NCBI RefSeq assembly: GCF_014199985.1
Contig: NZ_JACHOS010000007.1
Span: forward strand, 62,001 to 126,000
DNA length: 64,000 bases
Direction: 5' to 3'
Source of the DNA: Methylorubrum rhodesianum
GTDB lineage: Bacteria; Pseudomonadota; Alphaproteobacteria; Rhizobiales; Beijerinckiaceae
Within the stretch, counting starts at the first letter, position 1. The number at the start of each line of letters is the position of its first letter. Of the stretch, positions 14,312 to 22,960 are shown piece after piece. Made by a program: the position numbers and the translations under genes. Under the pieces are notes generated by a model, which worked only from the letters and a program-made list of their open reading frames with translations, searched no databases and was not told the origin of the DNA.

Positions 14312-15163
14312 ATGGCCGGGGCGCACGCCAAGAACCACGATTACCACATCATCAACCCGAGCCCGTGGCCGCTGCTGGGCGCGTTCTCCGGGTTCCTGAT
14401 GGCCTTCGGCGCCGTCTTCTGGATGAAGGGTCTCTCCGCCGGCGGCCTCGCCATCGGCCCCTACGTGTTCGGTGCCGGCACGCTCGGCGTGCTCTACACC
14501 ATGCTCTCGTGGTGGAAGGACGTCACCCACGAGGCCAATTCCGGCGACCACACCCGCGTCGTCCAACTCCATCACCGCTACGGCATGATCATGTTCATCG
14601 CCTCCGAGGTGATGTTCTTCGTGGCGTGGTTCTGGGCCTATTTCGAGGCCGCCCTCTACACCGCCGACCCGATCCAGCCCCAGCGCCTCGAGTTCACCGG
14701 CGGCGTGTGGCCGCCCAAGGGCATCGAGGCGTTCGATCCCTGGCACCTGCCGCTCCTGAACACGCTGATCCTGCTGACCTCGGGCACCACCGTGACCTGG
14801 GCCCACCACGCCCTGCTGCACGGCGACCGTAAGGGCCTGAAGTACGGCCTGTGGCTCACCATCATCCTCGGCGTGCTGTTCACCGCCTGCCAGGCCTACG
14901 AGTACGCGCATGCGCATTTCGGCTTCGCCGGCTCGATCTACTCCTCGACCTTCTTCATGGCGACGGGCTTCCACGGCGCCCACGTCATCATCGGCACGAT
15001 CTTTCTCGCCGTCTGCCTGCTGCGCACCTACAAGGGCGACTTCACCCCGAAGCAGCATCTCGGCTTCGAGTTCGCCGCCTGGTACTGGCACTTCGTCGAC
15101 GTGGTGTGGCTGTTCCTGTTCGCCGCCATCTACGTGTGGGGCGCCGGCAGCGCCGCTCACTGA
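14312..15163 (+). CDS. coxC: Cytochrome c oxidase subunit III
   Basis: 283 residues, seven predicted membrane helices. Subunit III stabilises the oxidase core and keeps proton uptake efficient. Typical sequences: [18 protein letters not shown] at the N-terminus, the [14 protein letters not shown] stretch near residue 95, [14 protein letters not shown] near 154 and the final [19 protein letters not shown] helix. It closes the core cox cluster and is followed by a rho-independent terminator. Confidence 0.97.
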   Translation: MAGAHAKNHDYHIINPSPWPLLGAFSGFLMAFGAVFWMKGLSAGGLAIGPYVFGAGTLGVLYTMLSWWKDVTHEANSGDHTRVVQLHHRYGMIMFIASEVMFFVAWFWAYFEAALYTADPIQPQRLEFTGGVWPPKGIEAFDPWHLPLLNTLILLTSGTTVTWAHHALLHGDRKGLKYGLWLTIILGVLFTACQAYEYAHAHFGFAGSIYSSTFFMATGFHGAHVIIGTIFLAVCLLRTYKGDFTPKQHLGFEFAAWYWHFVDVVWLFLFAAIYVWGAGSAAH

Positions 15164-15203
15164 GCCGGTCTTCATCGGCCGCCCGGCACGGGCGGCAACC
15201 CGG

Positions 15204-15228
15204 AAGGGCGGCGCGAGCCGCCCTTTTT
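15204..15228 (+). terminator. Rho-independent terminator after coxC
   Basis: AAGGGCGGC-GCGA-GCCGCCCTT is a perfect 9-bp stem with a 4-base loop, running into TTTTT. It begins 41 bases after the coxC stop and is the cleanest terminator in the window. It separates the cox structural genes from the DUF983-surf1 pair. Confidence 0.85.
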
Positions 15229-15282
15229 CGCGTGCGGTGGGCCGCCCGGTGCATCATACCGGCGCTCAGCGAGGAGCATGCC

Positions 15283-15657
15283 GTGAACCGAGTCGCCACG
15301 AACCCGCCCCCCTCCCCGATCGCGACCGGCCTGCGCGGGCGCTGCCCGGCCTGCGGCGAGGGGCACCTGTTCCGCGGCTTCCTCGCCGTCAGGCCGTCTT
15401 GCGAGGTCTGCGGCCAGGACTTCTCCGCCTTCGACTCCGCCGACGGGCCGGCCTTCTTCGTGATGTCGATCACCGGCTTCGTCGTGGCGGGCACGGCGTT
15501 ATGGCTGGAATTCACCTACGAGCCGCCGGTCTGGGTCCACGCGCTCGTGGCGGGCAGCCTCGCCATCGGTTTGAGCCTGGGCCTGGTGCGCCCGCTCAAG
15601 GGCCTGCTCGCGGCGGTGCAGTTCGTCAACAAGGCCGAGCAGGGACGCTTCCGCTAG
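15283..15657 (+). CDS. DUF983 membrane protein
   Basis: 124 residues from the GTG at 15283, placed by GAGGAG six bases upstream; the nearby ATG at 15278 is out of frame. The N-terminal part has two CxxC pairs (CPACGEGH near residue 24 and CEVCGQDF near 43) that look like a small zinc ribbon. Two membrane helices follow (about 60-80 and 86-105). DUF983 proteins are common beside cytochrome oxidase genes in alphaproteobacteria, which suggests an assembly role, but no function is established. The stop overlaps the surf1 start by one base. Confidence 0.88.
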   Translation: MNRVATNPPPSPIATGLRGRCPACGEGHLFRGFLAVRPSCEVCGQDFSAFDSADGPAFFVMSITGFVVAGTALWLEFTYEPPVWVHALVAGSLAIGLSLGLVRPLKGLLAAVQFVNKAEQGRFR

Positions 15658-16427
15658 TGGCTGCGCTGTCCGCGATCGAACGCCGCGCGCGCCTGCGCAG
15701 CCTGTGGGCACCGGGCTTCGCGGCCCTGGTCTGCCTCGCGATCCTCCTCGGCCTCGGAGTCTGGCAGCTCGCCCGCAAGGGCGAGAAGGAGGCGCTGATC
15801 GCCCGCATCATCGAGCGCTCGCACGCCGAGCCGCCGGCCGCCCCTCCCCCCTTCGACGCGTGGGACGCCAAGGCCGACGAGTTCAGCCGGGTGCGGGTGC
15901 GGGGCACCTTCCTCCACGACCGGGAGACCCTGGTGCACGGGCTGGCGCCGGGCGAGCCGGGCCGCGCGCTCCAGGGCTTCTACGTGCTCACTCCGCTCAA
16001 ACGCGACGACGGTTCGACGATCCTGATCAACCGCGGCTTCATCCCGACCGAGCTGAAGCGGCCCGAGGATCGCGCCGCCGGTCAGGTGGCGGGCGAGGCG
16101 ACGGTGACGGGCATGCTGCGGGCGAGCGAGGCCCGAGGCCTGTTCGTTCCGGAATCCGACCCGAAACGCGACGCGTGGTTCACCCGCGACATTCCCGGCA
16201 TCAGCGCCGCCCGCGGCCTGACCGATGTCGCCCCCTACCTGATCGAGGCGGATGCCACGCCCAACCCCGGCGGCTGGCCCCGCGGCGGCCAGCTCCGGGT
16301 CGATCTGCCGAACAACCACCTGCAATACGCCTTCACATGGTTCGGCATCGCCGCCTGTCTGATCGGCGTCTTTTCCGTTTTCGCGTGGCGACGGCTGCAC
16401 GAACCGGAGGAGCCGAAAGCCGGCTGA
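15657..16427 (+). CDS. SURF1 family cytochrome oxidase biogenesis protein
   Basis: 256 residues from a GTG whose first base is the last base of the DUF983 stop (TAGTG), implying coupled translation. Topology is the classic SURF1 one: an N-terminal helix (residues about 15-33, GFAALVCLAILLGLGVWQL), a periplasmic domain, and a C-terminal helix (about 224-244). The family signatures GVWQL, INRGFIP near residue 122 and NNHLQYAFTWFGIA near residue 220 are all visible. SURF1 helps insert heme a into subunit I. Confidence 0.95.
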   Translation: MAALSAIERRARLRSLWAPGFAALVCLAILLGLGVWQLARKGEKEALIARIIERSHAEPPAAPPPFDAWDAKADEFSRVRVRGTFLHDRETLVHGLAPGEPGRALQGFYVLTPLKRDDGSTILINRGFIPTELKRPEDRAAGQVAGEATVTGMLRASEARGLFVPESDPKRDAWFTRDIPGISAARGLTDVAPYLIEADATPNPGGWPRGGQLRVDLPNNHLQYAFTWFGIAACLIGVFSVFAWRRLHEPEEPKAG

Positions 16428-16509
16428 CGGCGTTGGCAAGGGTGATGCCGGGATCTCGGCCTCACCCGTGGGATCGGCCTCCCGCGGCAGGATCCGCGGA
16501 GTGCCCTCG

Positions 16510-16935
16510 ATGCGCACCGTTGCCAGCCTCCTCATCCTCGTTCTGGCCGGTCTCGCGGCCCGGGCCGACGACGCGAGCCGCGACACCGCCCGCAGGGCCG
16601 CCCGCGCCACCATCGAGCGGCAGATCGATGCCTTCCGCCGCAACGACGCCGTGGGCGCCTATGCCGAGGCCGCGCCCCAGATCCGCAACTTGTTTCCCTC
16701 GGCCGAGACCTTCATCGCCATGGTGGCGAAGGGCTACGCCCCGGTCCTGCGCCCGCGCAGCTACCGCTTCGAGACAGCGCAGGAGACAGCCGAGGACGAG
16801 ATCGCCCAGGGCGTGAGCCTCCAAGACGAGGCCGGTCTCGATTGGGTGGCGCTCTACACGCTCCAGCGCCAGGTCGACGGCCAGTGGCGCATCACCGGAT
16901 GCCAGCTGAAGAAGGCGCCGGGCGAGCGGATCTGA
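16510..16935 (+). CDS. DUF4864 secreted protein
   Basis: 141 residues from the ATG at 16510 (GGAG eight bases upstream). A Sec signal peptide (MRTVASLLILVLAGLAARA) is followed by a domain starting with IERQIDAFRRNDAVGAYAEAAPQIRNLFPSAETF and ending WRITGCQLKKAPG. This pattern of a helix with a DAFxxxD motif, FxxMVxxGYxPVxRP and a final GCxL matches DUF4864, an NTF2-like periplasmic family. Its function is unknown. It sits between surf1 and thrC. Confidence 0.85.
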   Translation: MRTVASLLILVLAGLAARADDASRDTARRAARATIERQIDAFRRNDAVGAYAEAAPQIRNLFPSAETFIAMVAKGYAPVLRPRSYRFETAQETAEDEIAQGVSLQDEAGLDWVALYTLQRQVDGQWRITGCQLKKAPGERI

Positions 16936-17019
16936 CGTCACGGGACGAGAAACCGGTCCGGCTCCGCTTCGACATGGCGAAATCGATCGTGTAGAGGGGG
17001 CGCCTTCCCGGAGGCATCC

Positions 17020-18432
17020 TTGCTGCACGTCTCGACCCGCGGCGCCGCCGCGCCCTTGAGCTTTTCCGATGCGTTGCTCGCCGGCCTCGCCCGCGACGGC
17101 GGCCTCTACGTGCCCGAGAGCTGGCCCCAGCTGACCCGTGACGAGATCGCGGGCTTTGCCGGCCTGCGCTACGCCGAGGTCGCCAAGCGCGTGCTGCGCC
17201 CGCTCATCGACGGCGAGATCCCGGACGAGCCACTCGATCGCATGATCGAGGACGCCTACTCGACCTTCCGCCATCCGGCGATCTGTCCGCTCACGCAGAT
17301 CGACGACAACCTGTTCCTGATGGACCTGTTCCACGGGCCGACGCTCGCGTTCAAGGACGTGGCGATGCAGCTCCTCGGGCGGCTGATGGACTACGTCCTG
17401 CGCCAGAAGGGCGCGCGCGCCACCATCGTCGGCGCCACCTCGGGCGATACGGGCAGTGCCGCGGTCGAGGCGTTCAAGGGGCTCGATCAGGTCGACGTGT
17501 TCATCCTGTTTCCGCACGGGCGCGTGTCGGAGGTGCAGCGGCGGCAGATGACCACGGTCAACGCGCCGAACGTCCACGCGCTCGCCGTCGACGGCAATTT
17601 CGATGATTGCCAGAACCTCGTGAAGGCGATGTTCCAGCACGCCGACTTCGCCGACGCGGTCAGGCTCTCGGGCGTCAACTCGATCAACTGGGCGCGCGTG
17701 GCCGCCCAGACCGTCTACTATTTCACGAGCGCGGTGGCGCTCGGCGCGCCTCATCGGAAGGTCTCGTTCGCGGTGCCGACCGGCAATTTCGGCGACATCC
17801 TCGCGGGCTGGGTCGCCAAGCGCATGGGCTTGCCGATCGAGCGGCTGATGATCGGCACCAACGCCAACGACATTCTGGCCCGCACCCTGGAGCACGGCGC
17901 CTACGAGCCGCGTGGCGTGCAGCCGACGACCTCGCCGTCGATGGACATCCAGATCTCGTCGAATTTCGAGCGGCTGCTGTTCGAGGCGCTGGACCGCGAC
18001 GCCTCCGCGCTGGGGCGCCTGATGGCGGGCCTCAAGCAGTCGGGCGGCTTCACGCTGAGCCCCGAGGTGCTGGCGAGCGTGCGCGACGAGTTCGACGCGG
18101 CCGCCGTGCGCGAGCCCGACGTGGTGGATGAGATCGCCGGCACCTATCGCAAGACCGGCATGGTGCTCGATCCCCACAGCGCCATCGGCGTGCGCGCCGG
18201 CCGCAAGCTGCTGGAGAAGGATCCGGCGACCCCGGTGGTGGCGCTCGCCACCGCCCATCCGGCCAAGTTCCCGGATGCGGTCTCGCAGGCGACCGGCGGC
18301 GGCCGGCCGGTGCTGCCGCCCCACCTCGCCGACCTGATGACCCGGCCGGAGACCGTGGCGAATCTGGCCAATGATCAGGCCGCGATCGAGCGCTACATCA
18401 CGGAGCATGCCCGCATCACCCGCGGCGCCTGA
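17020..18432 (+). CDS. thrC: Threonine synthase
   Basis: 470 residues. This PLP enzyme converts O-phosphohomoserine to threonine. Start is a TTG at 17020 with GGAGG five bases upstream; it gives the family-typical N-terminus (M)LHVSTRG. The PLP lysine is Lys112 in PTLAFKDVAMQ, the phosphate-binding loop is GATSGDTGSAA near residue 140, and AVPTGNFGDILAG near 250 is conserved. Length matches the long (yeast-like) class of threonine synthases. The M16 protease gene follows after six bases. Confidence 0.97.
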   Translation: MLHVSTRGAAAPLSFSDALLAGLARDGGLYVPESWPQLTRDEIAGFAGLRYAEVAKRVLRPLIDGEIPDEPLDRMIEDAYSTFRHPAICPLTQIDDNLFLMDLFHGPTLAFKDVAMQLLGRLMDYVLRQKGARATIVGATSGDTGSAAVEAFKGLDQVDVFILFPHGRVSEVQRRQMTTVNAPNVHALAVDGNFDDCQNLVKAMFQHADFADAVRLSGVNSINWARVAAQTVYYFTSAVALGAPHRKVSFAVPTGNFGDILAGWVAKRMGLPIERLMIGTNANDILARTLEHGAYEPRGVQPTTSPSMDIQISSNFERLLFEALDRDASALGRLMAGLKQSGGFTLSPEVLASVRDEFDAAAVREPDVVDEIAGTYRKTGMVLDPHSAIGVRAGRKLLEKDPATPVVALATAHPAKFPDAVSQATGGGRPVLPPHLADLMTRPETVANLANDQAAIERYITEHARITRGA

Positions 18433-18438
18433 GGTGAA

Positions 18439-19734
18439 ATGAACCAGCACTTCTCGACCTTCGGCGCCTCGCCGGGCCTCACGGTCACCCGGCTCGACAA
18501 CGGTCTCACCGTCGCCACCGAAACCATCCCCGGCGTCGCCACCGCGACGCTGGGCGTCTGGGTCGGGGCCGGCTCGCGGCACGAGCGGGCGGACGAGCAC
18601 GGGCTCAGTCACCTGATCGAGCACATGGCCTTCAAGGGCACGGCGACGCGCTCGGCCCGAAAGATCGCCGAGGACATCGAGAATGTCGGCGGCGAGATCA
18701 ACGCCGCCACGAGCACCGAGAGCACGAGCTACACCGCCCGGGTTCTCGGCGAGGATGCCGGGGTCGCCCTCGACGTGCTCGGCGACATCCTGACCCGCTC
18801 GGTGTTCGATGAAGGCGAGCTCGCCCGCGAGAAGGGCGTGATCCTGCAGGAATACGCGGCGGTCGAGGATACGCCCGACGACGTCGTCTACGATGCCTTC
18901 ATCGAGACCGCCTTTCCCGATCAGCCGATCGGCCGGCCGATCCTCGGGCGGCCCGACACGATCCAGAGCTTCGACCGTGCGGCGATCGAAGCCTACATCG
19001 CCCGCGAATATGTCCCCGATCGCATGGTGCTCGCCGCCGCCGGCGCGGTGGAGCATGCCGAGATCGTCGCGGCGGCCGAGCGGTATTTCGGCGCTCTGAA
19101 CCCCGTCGAGGCACCGCCGGTCGTGGCCGGGGTCTACGGCGGCGGCGAGCGGCGGATGCAGAAGCGGCTCGAACAGGCCAACCTCGTGCTCGGGCTGCCC
19201 GGCCTCTCCTTCCGCGACGACGGCTACTACGCGCTGCATCTGTTCAGCCAAGTCCTCGGCGGCGGGCTGACCTCGCGGCTCTGGCACGAGGTGCGCGAGA
19301 CCCGCGGGCTCGCCTACGACATCCAGGCCTTCCACTGGCCCTTCACCGATTGCGGCCTGTTCGGCATCGGCGCGGGTACCTCCGGCGCGGATCTCGCCGA
19401 ACTCGTCGACGTCACCATCGCCACCACCCGCGAGGCGGCGGAGCGGCTCGATACGGCCGAACTCGCCCGCGCCAAGGCGCAGCTCAAGCTCTCCCTGCTC
19501 TCGGCCCTGGAGACGCCGGGCGGGCGCATCGAGCGCAATGCCCGCCAGCTTCTCGCCTGGGGTCGGGTGATCCCGCCGCAGGAGCTGATCGCCAAGATCG
19601 ATGCGGTCGAGGTCGAGCACGTGCGCGCGGCCGGCCGCGACCTGCTGCGCGGCGCTCCGACGCTCGCGGCGATCGGTCCGATCAAGGGGCTTCCGCCGCT
19701 CTCCCGCGTGACGGCAGGCCTTCAGGCGGCCTAA
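18439..19734 (+). CDS. M16 family zinc peptidase (processing-peptidase-like)
   Basis: 431 residues. The inverted zinc motif HxxEH is His58-Leu-Ile-Glu-His62 in LSHLIEHMAFKGT, with the third ligand expected in the EYAAVEDTPDD region near residue 138. It resembles the beta subunit of mitochondrial processing peptidase, so it is a likely soluble or periplasm-facing oligopeptidase. A Gly-rich GGGLTSRLW stretch near residue 274 is typical of the family. The thrC-M16 pair with a GAGGTGAA ribosome site inside the 6-base gap implies one transcript. This linkage is widespread in alphaproteobacteria. Confidence 0.93.
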   Translation: MNQHFSTFGASPGLTVTRLDNGLTVATETIPGVATATLGVWVGAGSRHERADEHGLSHLIEHMAFKGTATRSARKIAEDIENVGGEINAATSTESTSYTARVLGEDAGVALDVLGDILTRSVFDEGELAREKGVILQEYAAVEDTPDDVVYDAFIETAFPDQPIGRPILGRPDTIQSFDRAAIEAYIAREYVPDRMVLAAAGAVEHAEIVAAAERYFGALNPVEAPPVVAGVYGGGERRMQKRLEQANLVLGLPGLSFRDDGYYALHLFSQVLGGGLTSRLWHEVRETRGLAYDIQAFHWPFTDCGLFGIGAGTSGADLAELVDVTIATTREAAERLDTAELARAKAQLKLSLLSALETPGGRIERNARQLLAWGRVIPPQELIAKIDAVEVEHVRAAGRDLLRGAPTLAAIGPIKGLPPLSRVTAGLQAA

Positions 19735-19823
19735 CGACGCTCTAAATCCGGGGGGTGACGCCGACGGCCAGCCCTTCCGCCTCCAGGGTCACAGAGAACC
19801 GTTTCGGAGACAATCCGGCCGCC

Positions 19824-19970
19824 ATGAACCCTGTTGCCGTCGCGACCATGCTCGGCATCGCCCTCGGCTTCTTCGGTCTGCTCGCCTACGCGCTGACCGT
19901 GGGCGAGGCGTGGCTGCTCGCCCTCCTCGCCATCGTCGCGATCGGGGTGTTCGTGCGCTGGGGGGAATGA
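19824..19970 (+). CDS. Small membrane protein, two helices
   Basis: 48 residues starting MNPVAVATMLG. Two hydrophobic segments (about 3-23 and 26-43) are joined by the GEAW turn and end FVRWGE. The reading frame extends upstream without a better start; the GGAG is 13 bases away, which is long. It follows the M16 gene by 89 bases on the same strand. I recognise no family. A structural or regulatory membrane peptide is possible. Confidence 0.5.
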   Translation: MNPVAVATMLGIALGFFGLLAYALTVGEAWLLALLAIVAIGVFVRWGE

Positions 19971-20139
19971 CGGGGCGCTTCCCCGGTCGGCGTGCAGCGG
20001 CGGAACCCATGCCTCTCCCGTCCTTGCGCGCGCCCGTCCTTGCGCGCGGCAGCGAAGCCCTCCCTCCGCCGCGTCCTTTCCCGAAAGTGCGGAGCCCTGG
20101 ATCGCTTCGGCTCCGCCTCGCGACGACGGGTGCGTCGGG

Positions 20140-21450
20140 CTATTTTCCGTCTTCCAGTGCCGGTCCCCGTGTCGCATCGGTCCCGTGACCCGTACCCGCA
20201 AGCGGACCGACCGTGACCGGCTGGCCCGAGCGGGCGGCCGCGTAAATCGCCTCCATCAGGATCATGTCCTGAAGTCCCTCCTCTCCGGGTGTGCGGGGAC
20301 GGCGATCCTTGAGGATGCACTCGGCCATGTGGTCGAGTTCGAGCGCGAACTGGTTCTTGTGCGTCAGCACCGGTTCGTCGCGCTGGACGTGGCTGCCCTC
20401 GCGGTGGGCGACCGTGAGGCGCTGGCCGCGATAGGCGAAGGCGTTGTGCAGGTCGAGCGAGCCGGTGGTGGTGTGGACCCGCAATTCGCGGCTCTCATGC
20501 ACACCGTAGCTGGTGCCGCATTGGGCGATCACGCCCGAGGGGAAGCGGAGCGTGAAGGCGACGCTCTCCTCGACCTCCTTGAAGCGCGGATCGTTCTCGG
20601 GCGTGACGATCTGCGCCTGGATCGAGACCGGCTCCTCGCCGAGCAGGGCCCGCACGCCGTTGAGGCAGTAGATCCCGATATCGGGCAGCGCGCCGCCGCC
20701 CGCCAGCGCCTTGCGCAGGCGCCACTGCTCTGGCAGCGCCGTGGTCTGGCCGTTGAAGGCCTCGACCATCTTCACCCGCCCGAACTCGCCGGAACGGGCG
20801 AGCCGCACGACCTCGCGGTTGAAGGGCTCGTACTGGCAGCGATAGGCGATCATCAGCTTGACGCCGGCCTTGTTGCAGGCCTCGACCATCTCCTGCGCCT
20901 CGGCCGAGGTGTTCGCCATCGGCTTCTCGCACAGCACGTGCTTTCCGACCGCCGCCGCCGCGAGCACCTGATCCCGGTGCAGGCCGTTCGGCGTGACGAT
21001 GTAGACGACCTTGACCGCGGGGTTGGCCTTCAGCCGGTCCCACTGATCGTAGGCATAGATCGCATCCTCCGGGATGCCGTACTGCGCCGCCGTGAGCCGC
21101 GCCTTCTCCGGCGAGCCGGACATCAGCGCCACCGGCTTCGCTTTCTTCGCCTCGCCGAAGGCCGGCAGGATTTCCTCCAGGCTGAGGCGCCCGAGCCCCA
21201 CGACGGCGAAGCCGACCCGCTCGGAGGGCGGCATCGGTGCGGGCGGCGGCGGCGGCGGCGCGTCGCCGGCATCGCGCCAGTTCGGAAACACGATCCGGCC
21301 GTCCTGCAGGGCACCGGTATCGGCCGGCACCGAGGGGGCCGGCGGCCCGGAGGCGGCCCGCGCGCCGCCGCTCAGGCCGAGGGCCGCGCCGGTCAGGCCG
21401 GCGCCTCCTGCGAGGAGGAGGCGACGGGACAGTCGGAGGTCATCGGTCAT
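20140..21450 (-). CDS. Tat-exported Gfo/Idh/MocA family oxidoreductase
   Basis: 436 residues. The N-terminus carries a twin-arginine signal (LSRRLLLAGGAGLTGAALGL), so the folded NADP-bound enzyme is probably exported to the periplasm, as for glucose-fructose oxidoreductase of Zymomonas. After a Pro-rich linker (residues about 60-75) comes a Rossmann domain (FAVVGLGRLSLEEILPAF near 81) and the EKP signature in CEKPMAN near 172, whose lysine is catalytic in the family. The C-terminal domain has GGGALPDIGIYCLNG, with the Asp and Tyr typical of the active site. The sugar substrate is not predictable. No strong ribosome site was seen at the chosen ATG. Confidence 0.9.
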   Translation of the reverse strand: MTDDLRLSRRLLLAGGAGLTGAALGLSGGARAASGPPAPSVPADTGALQDGRIVFPNWRDAGDAPPPPPPAPMPPSERVGFAVVGLGRLSLEEILPAFGEAKKAKPVALMSGSPEKARLTAAQYGIPEDAIYAYDQWDRLKANPAVKVVYIVTPNGLHRDQVLAAAAVGKHVLCEKPMANTSAEAQEMVEACNKAGVKLMIAYRCQYEPFNREVVRLARSGEFGRVKMVEAFNGQTTALPEQWRLRKALAGGGALPDIGIYCLNGVRALLGEEPVSIQAQIVTPENDPRFKEVEESVAFTLRFPSGVIAQCGTSYGVHESRELRVHTTTGSLDLHNAFAYRGQRLTVAHREGSHVQRDEPVLTHKNQFALELDHMAECILKDRRPRTPGEEGLQDMILMEAIYAAARSGQPVTVGPLAGTGHGTDATRGPALEDGK

Positions 21451-21505
21451 GAAGCGGGTCCGGCCTTGCTGATTGGGTGCCTTGCTCGCACCTGGCCGGA
21501 ACGCG

Positions 21506-22309
21506 TCAGCCCGCGGCGGTGGTTCCTTTGATCTGGCCGGGGCCGGTCGACGCGGGCGTCGGATCGGGGTCTTCCACCTCGCCCCGGCGCTGGAGCTGGA
21601 GGGCGACGAACCAGCACAGGGCCGCCCAGGCGGCGCCGACGCACCAGCCGGCCAGCACGTCGCTCGGCCAATGCACGCCGAGATAGACCCGGCTGATGCC
21701 GACCAGGACGGTCATGGCGATGCCGAGCACCAGCAGCAGCGCCTTGACCCGGCGCCGCCGCTCGACGCGGGCGAGCAGCGTGGCGAGCGTGAGGTAGGCG
21801 ATCGCCGACATCATGGCGTGGCCGGAAGGGAAGCTCGCCGTGAACACCTCCATGCCGTGCGGCACGAGATCGGGCCGCGGGCGGTGATAGAACAGCTTGA
21901 GCACCGTCGAGACCGCCTCGCCGCCCCCGACCGCGGCGAGCACGAACACCGCCACCCGCCGCCGGCCGGAGAGGGCGAGATAGATCACCGCCGCCGCCGT
22001 GAGGAACACGATGGTGACGACGCTGCCCCAGCCGGTGATGTCGCGCATCGCCTCCTCCAGCCAGGCGGGGCCGAGCGGGTCGGACAGGTCGGCGGGGTTG
22101 CGCAGGGACAGCAGGATCTTGCGGTCGAGCGCCGCGGTCGAGCCTTCGCCGACCTCGCGGGCGAGCGCGAAGAAGCCGTAGCCGAGGGTACTGACGAGGA
22201 GCAGTGAGACCAGCGGCCCGACCTCGTTGAGGTGGAGCCGCAGCCATACGGCGGACGAGCCGCGCCAGAGGGCGCCGCCGCTGTTTCGCGCGATACCGGG
22301 CAGTCTCAT
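21506..22309 (-). CDS. PAP2 family membrane phosphatase
   Basis: 267 residues from the ATG at 22309, which overlaps the upstream stop as ATGA. The three phosphatase signature motifs are present: KLFYHRPRPDL near residue 124, FPSGHAM near 146 and SRVYLGVHWPSDVLAG near 196. About six membrane helices surround them. Enzymes of this type dephosphorylate lipid phosphates such as undecaprenyl diphosphate or phosphatidate on the periplasmic side. The true substrate is unknown. An upstream in-frame start at 22369 would lie inside the neighbouring gene and is less likely. Confidence 0.93.
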   Translation of the reverse strand: MRLPGIARNSGGALWRGSSAVWLRLHLNEVGPLVSLLLVSTLGYGFFALAREVGEGSTAALDRKILLSLRNPADLSDPLGPAWLEEAMRDITGWGSVVTIVFLTAAAVIYLALSGRRRVAVFVLAAVGGGEAVSTVLKLFYHRPRPDLVPHGMEVFTASFPSGHAMMSAIAYLTLATLLARVERRRRVKALLLVLGIAMTVLVGISRVYLGVHWPSDVLAGWCVGAAWAALCWFVALQLQRRGEVEDPDPTPASTGPGQIKGTTAAG

Positions 22310-22824
22310 GCCGCATCCCCGAATGCGATGGTCGCGACCCGCTCCCACGGACCGCCAAGGTAACGCCATAGCAGCACGCCCGGGGCGTGGAAGTGCGACG
22401 GTCTGAAATCCTGGCTGAGCGCGGCGTGCAGCGCGCGGGCGGTGTCAGGCGCGACCTTGTTTTGCACGGTGACGTGCGGGCGCCAGCCCTGGCGGTCCTG
22501 TGCCGTGAGATGCTCGCGGAACGCCGCCGCGATCCGCCCGCGGAAGGCGGACAGCGCCTCCGATTCCAGCACGTAGGCGACGCCGCGCCCGGTGAAGCGC
22601 ACCCCCGTCACCGCCACGTCCGGCGCGCTCTGCGTGCGGGCGAGCGCCGTCACCGTCTCGGTCACGCCCGCTGCATCCTCGCCCGGCAGGTGGTGGAACA
22701 GCGTGGCGTGGGCCGGGATGTGGTTCAGCGCCTCGGGGAAATGCCGCCGCCTCAAACCGTCGAAGGTGGCGAAGGCCGCCGCGTCCATCTGCAGCGTCAG
22801 GATCAGCGGGGCGGCCTCGGACAA
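22306..22824 (-). CDS. 2H phosphoesterase (2'-5' RNA ligase-like)
   Basis: 172 residues. The two catalytic HxTx motifs are HATL near residue 39 and HVTV near residue 117, the defining pair of the 2H/LigT superfamily, which act on 2'-5' or cyclic phosphodiesters. It is translationally coupled to the PAP2 phosphatase by a 4-base ATGA overlap, so both are made from one message. What a soluble RNA or cyclic-nucleotide enzyme does beside a lipid phosphatase is unclear. Confidence 0.9.
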   Translation of the reverse strand: MSEAAPLILTLQMDAAAFATFDGLRRRHFPEALNHIPAHATLFHHLPGEDAAGVTETVTALARTQSAPDVAVTGVRFTGRGVAYVLESEALSAFRGRIAAAFREHLTAQDRQGWRPHVTVQNKVAPDTARALHAALSQDFRPSHFHAPGVLLWRYLGGPWERVATIAFGDAA

Positions 22825-22960
22825 CGCTTCGCACTCTCGGATCGGGGCCGGTCGCCCGGCGCACCCCGGGCAAGATGGTGCGGCGGGAACGCGTATCCAG
22901 CGGGCCGGTTGTGGTGCGGCTGCGCTGTTCAGCCGGTCCTGCGGCGTCTAGGAGACGGGG

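Noticed and set aside
16462-19620. 1052-codon frame opposite thrC and the M16 gene
   Set aside because: It spans several well-supported genes on the other strand and has no recognisable domain.
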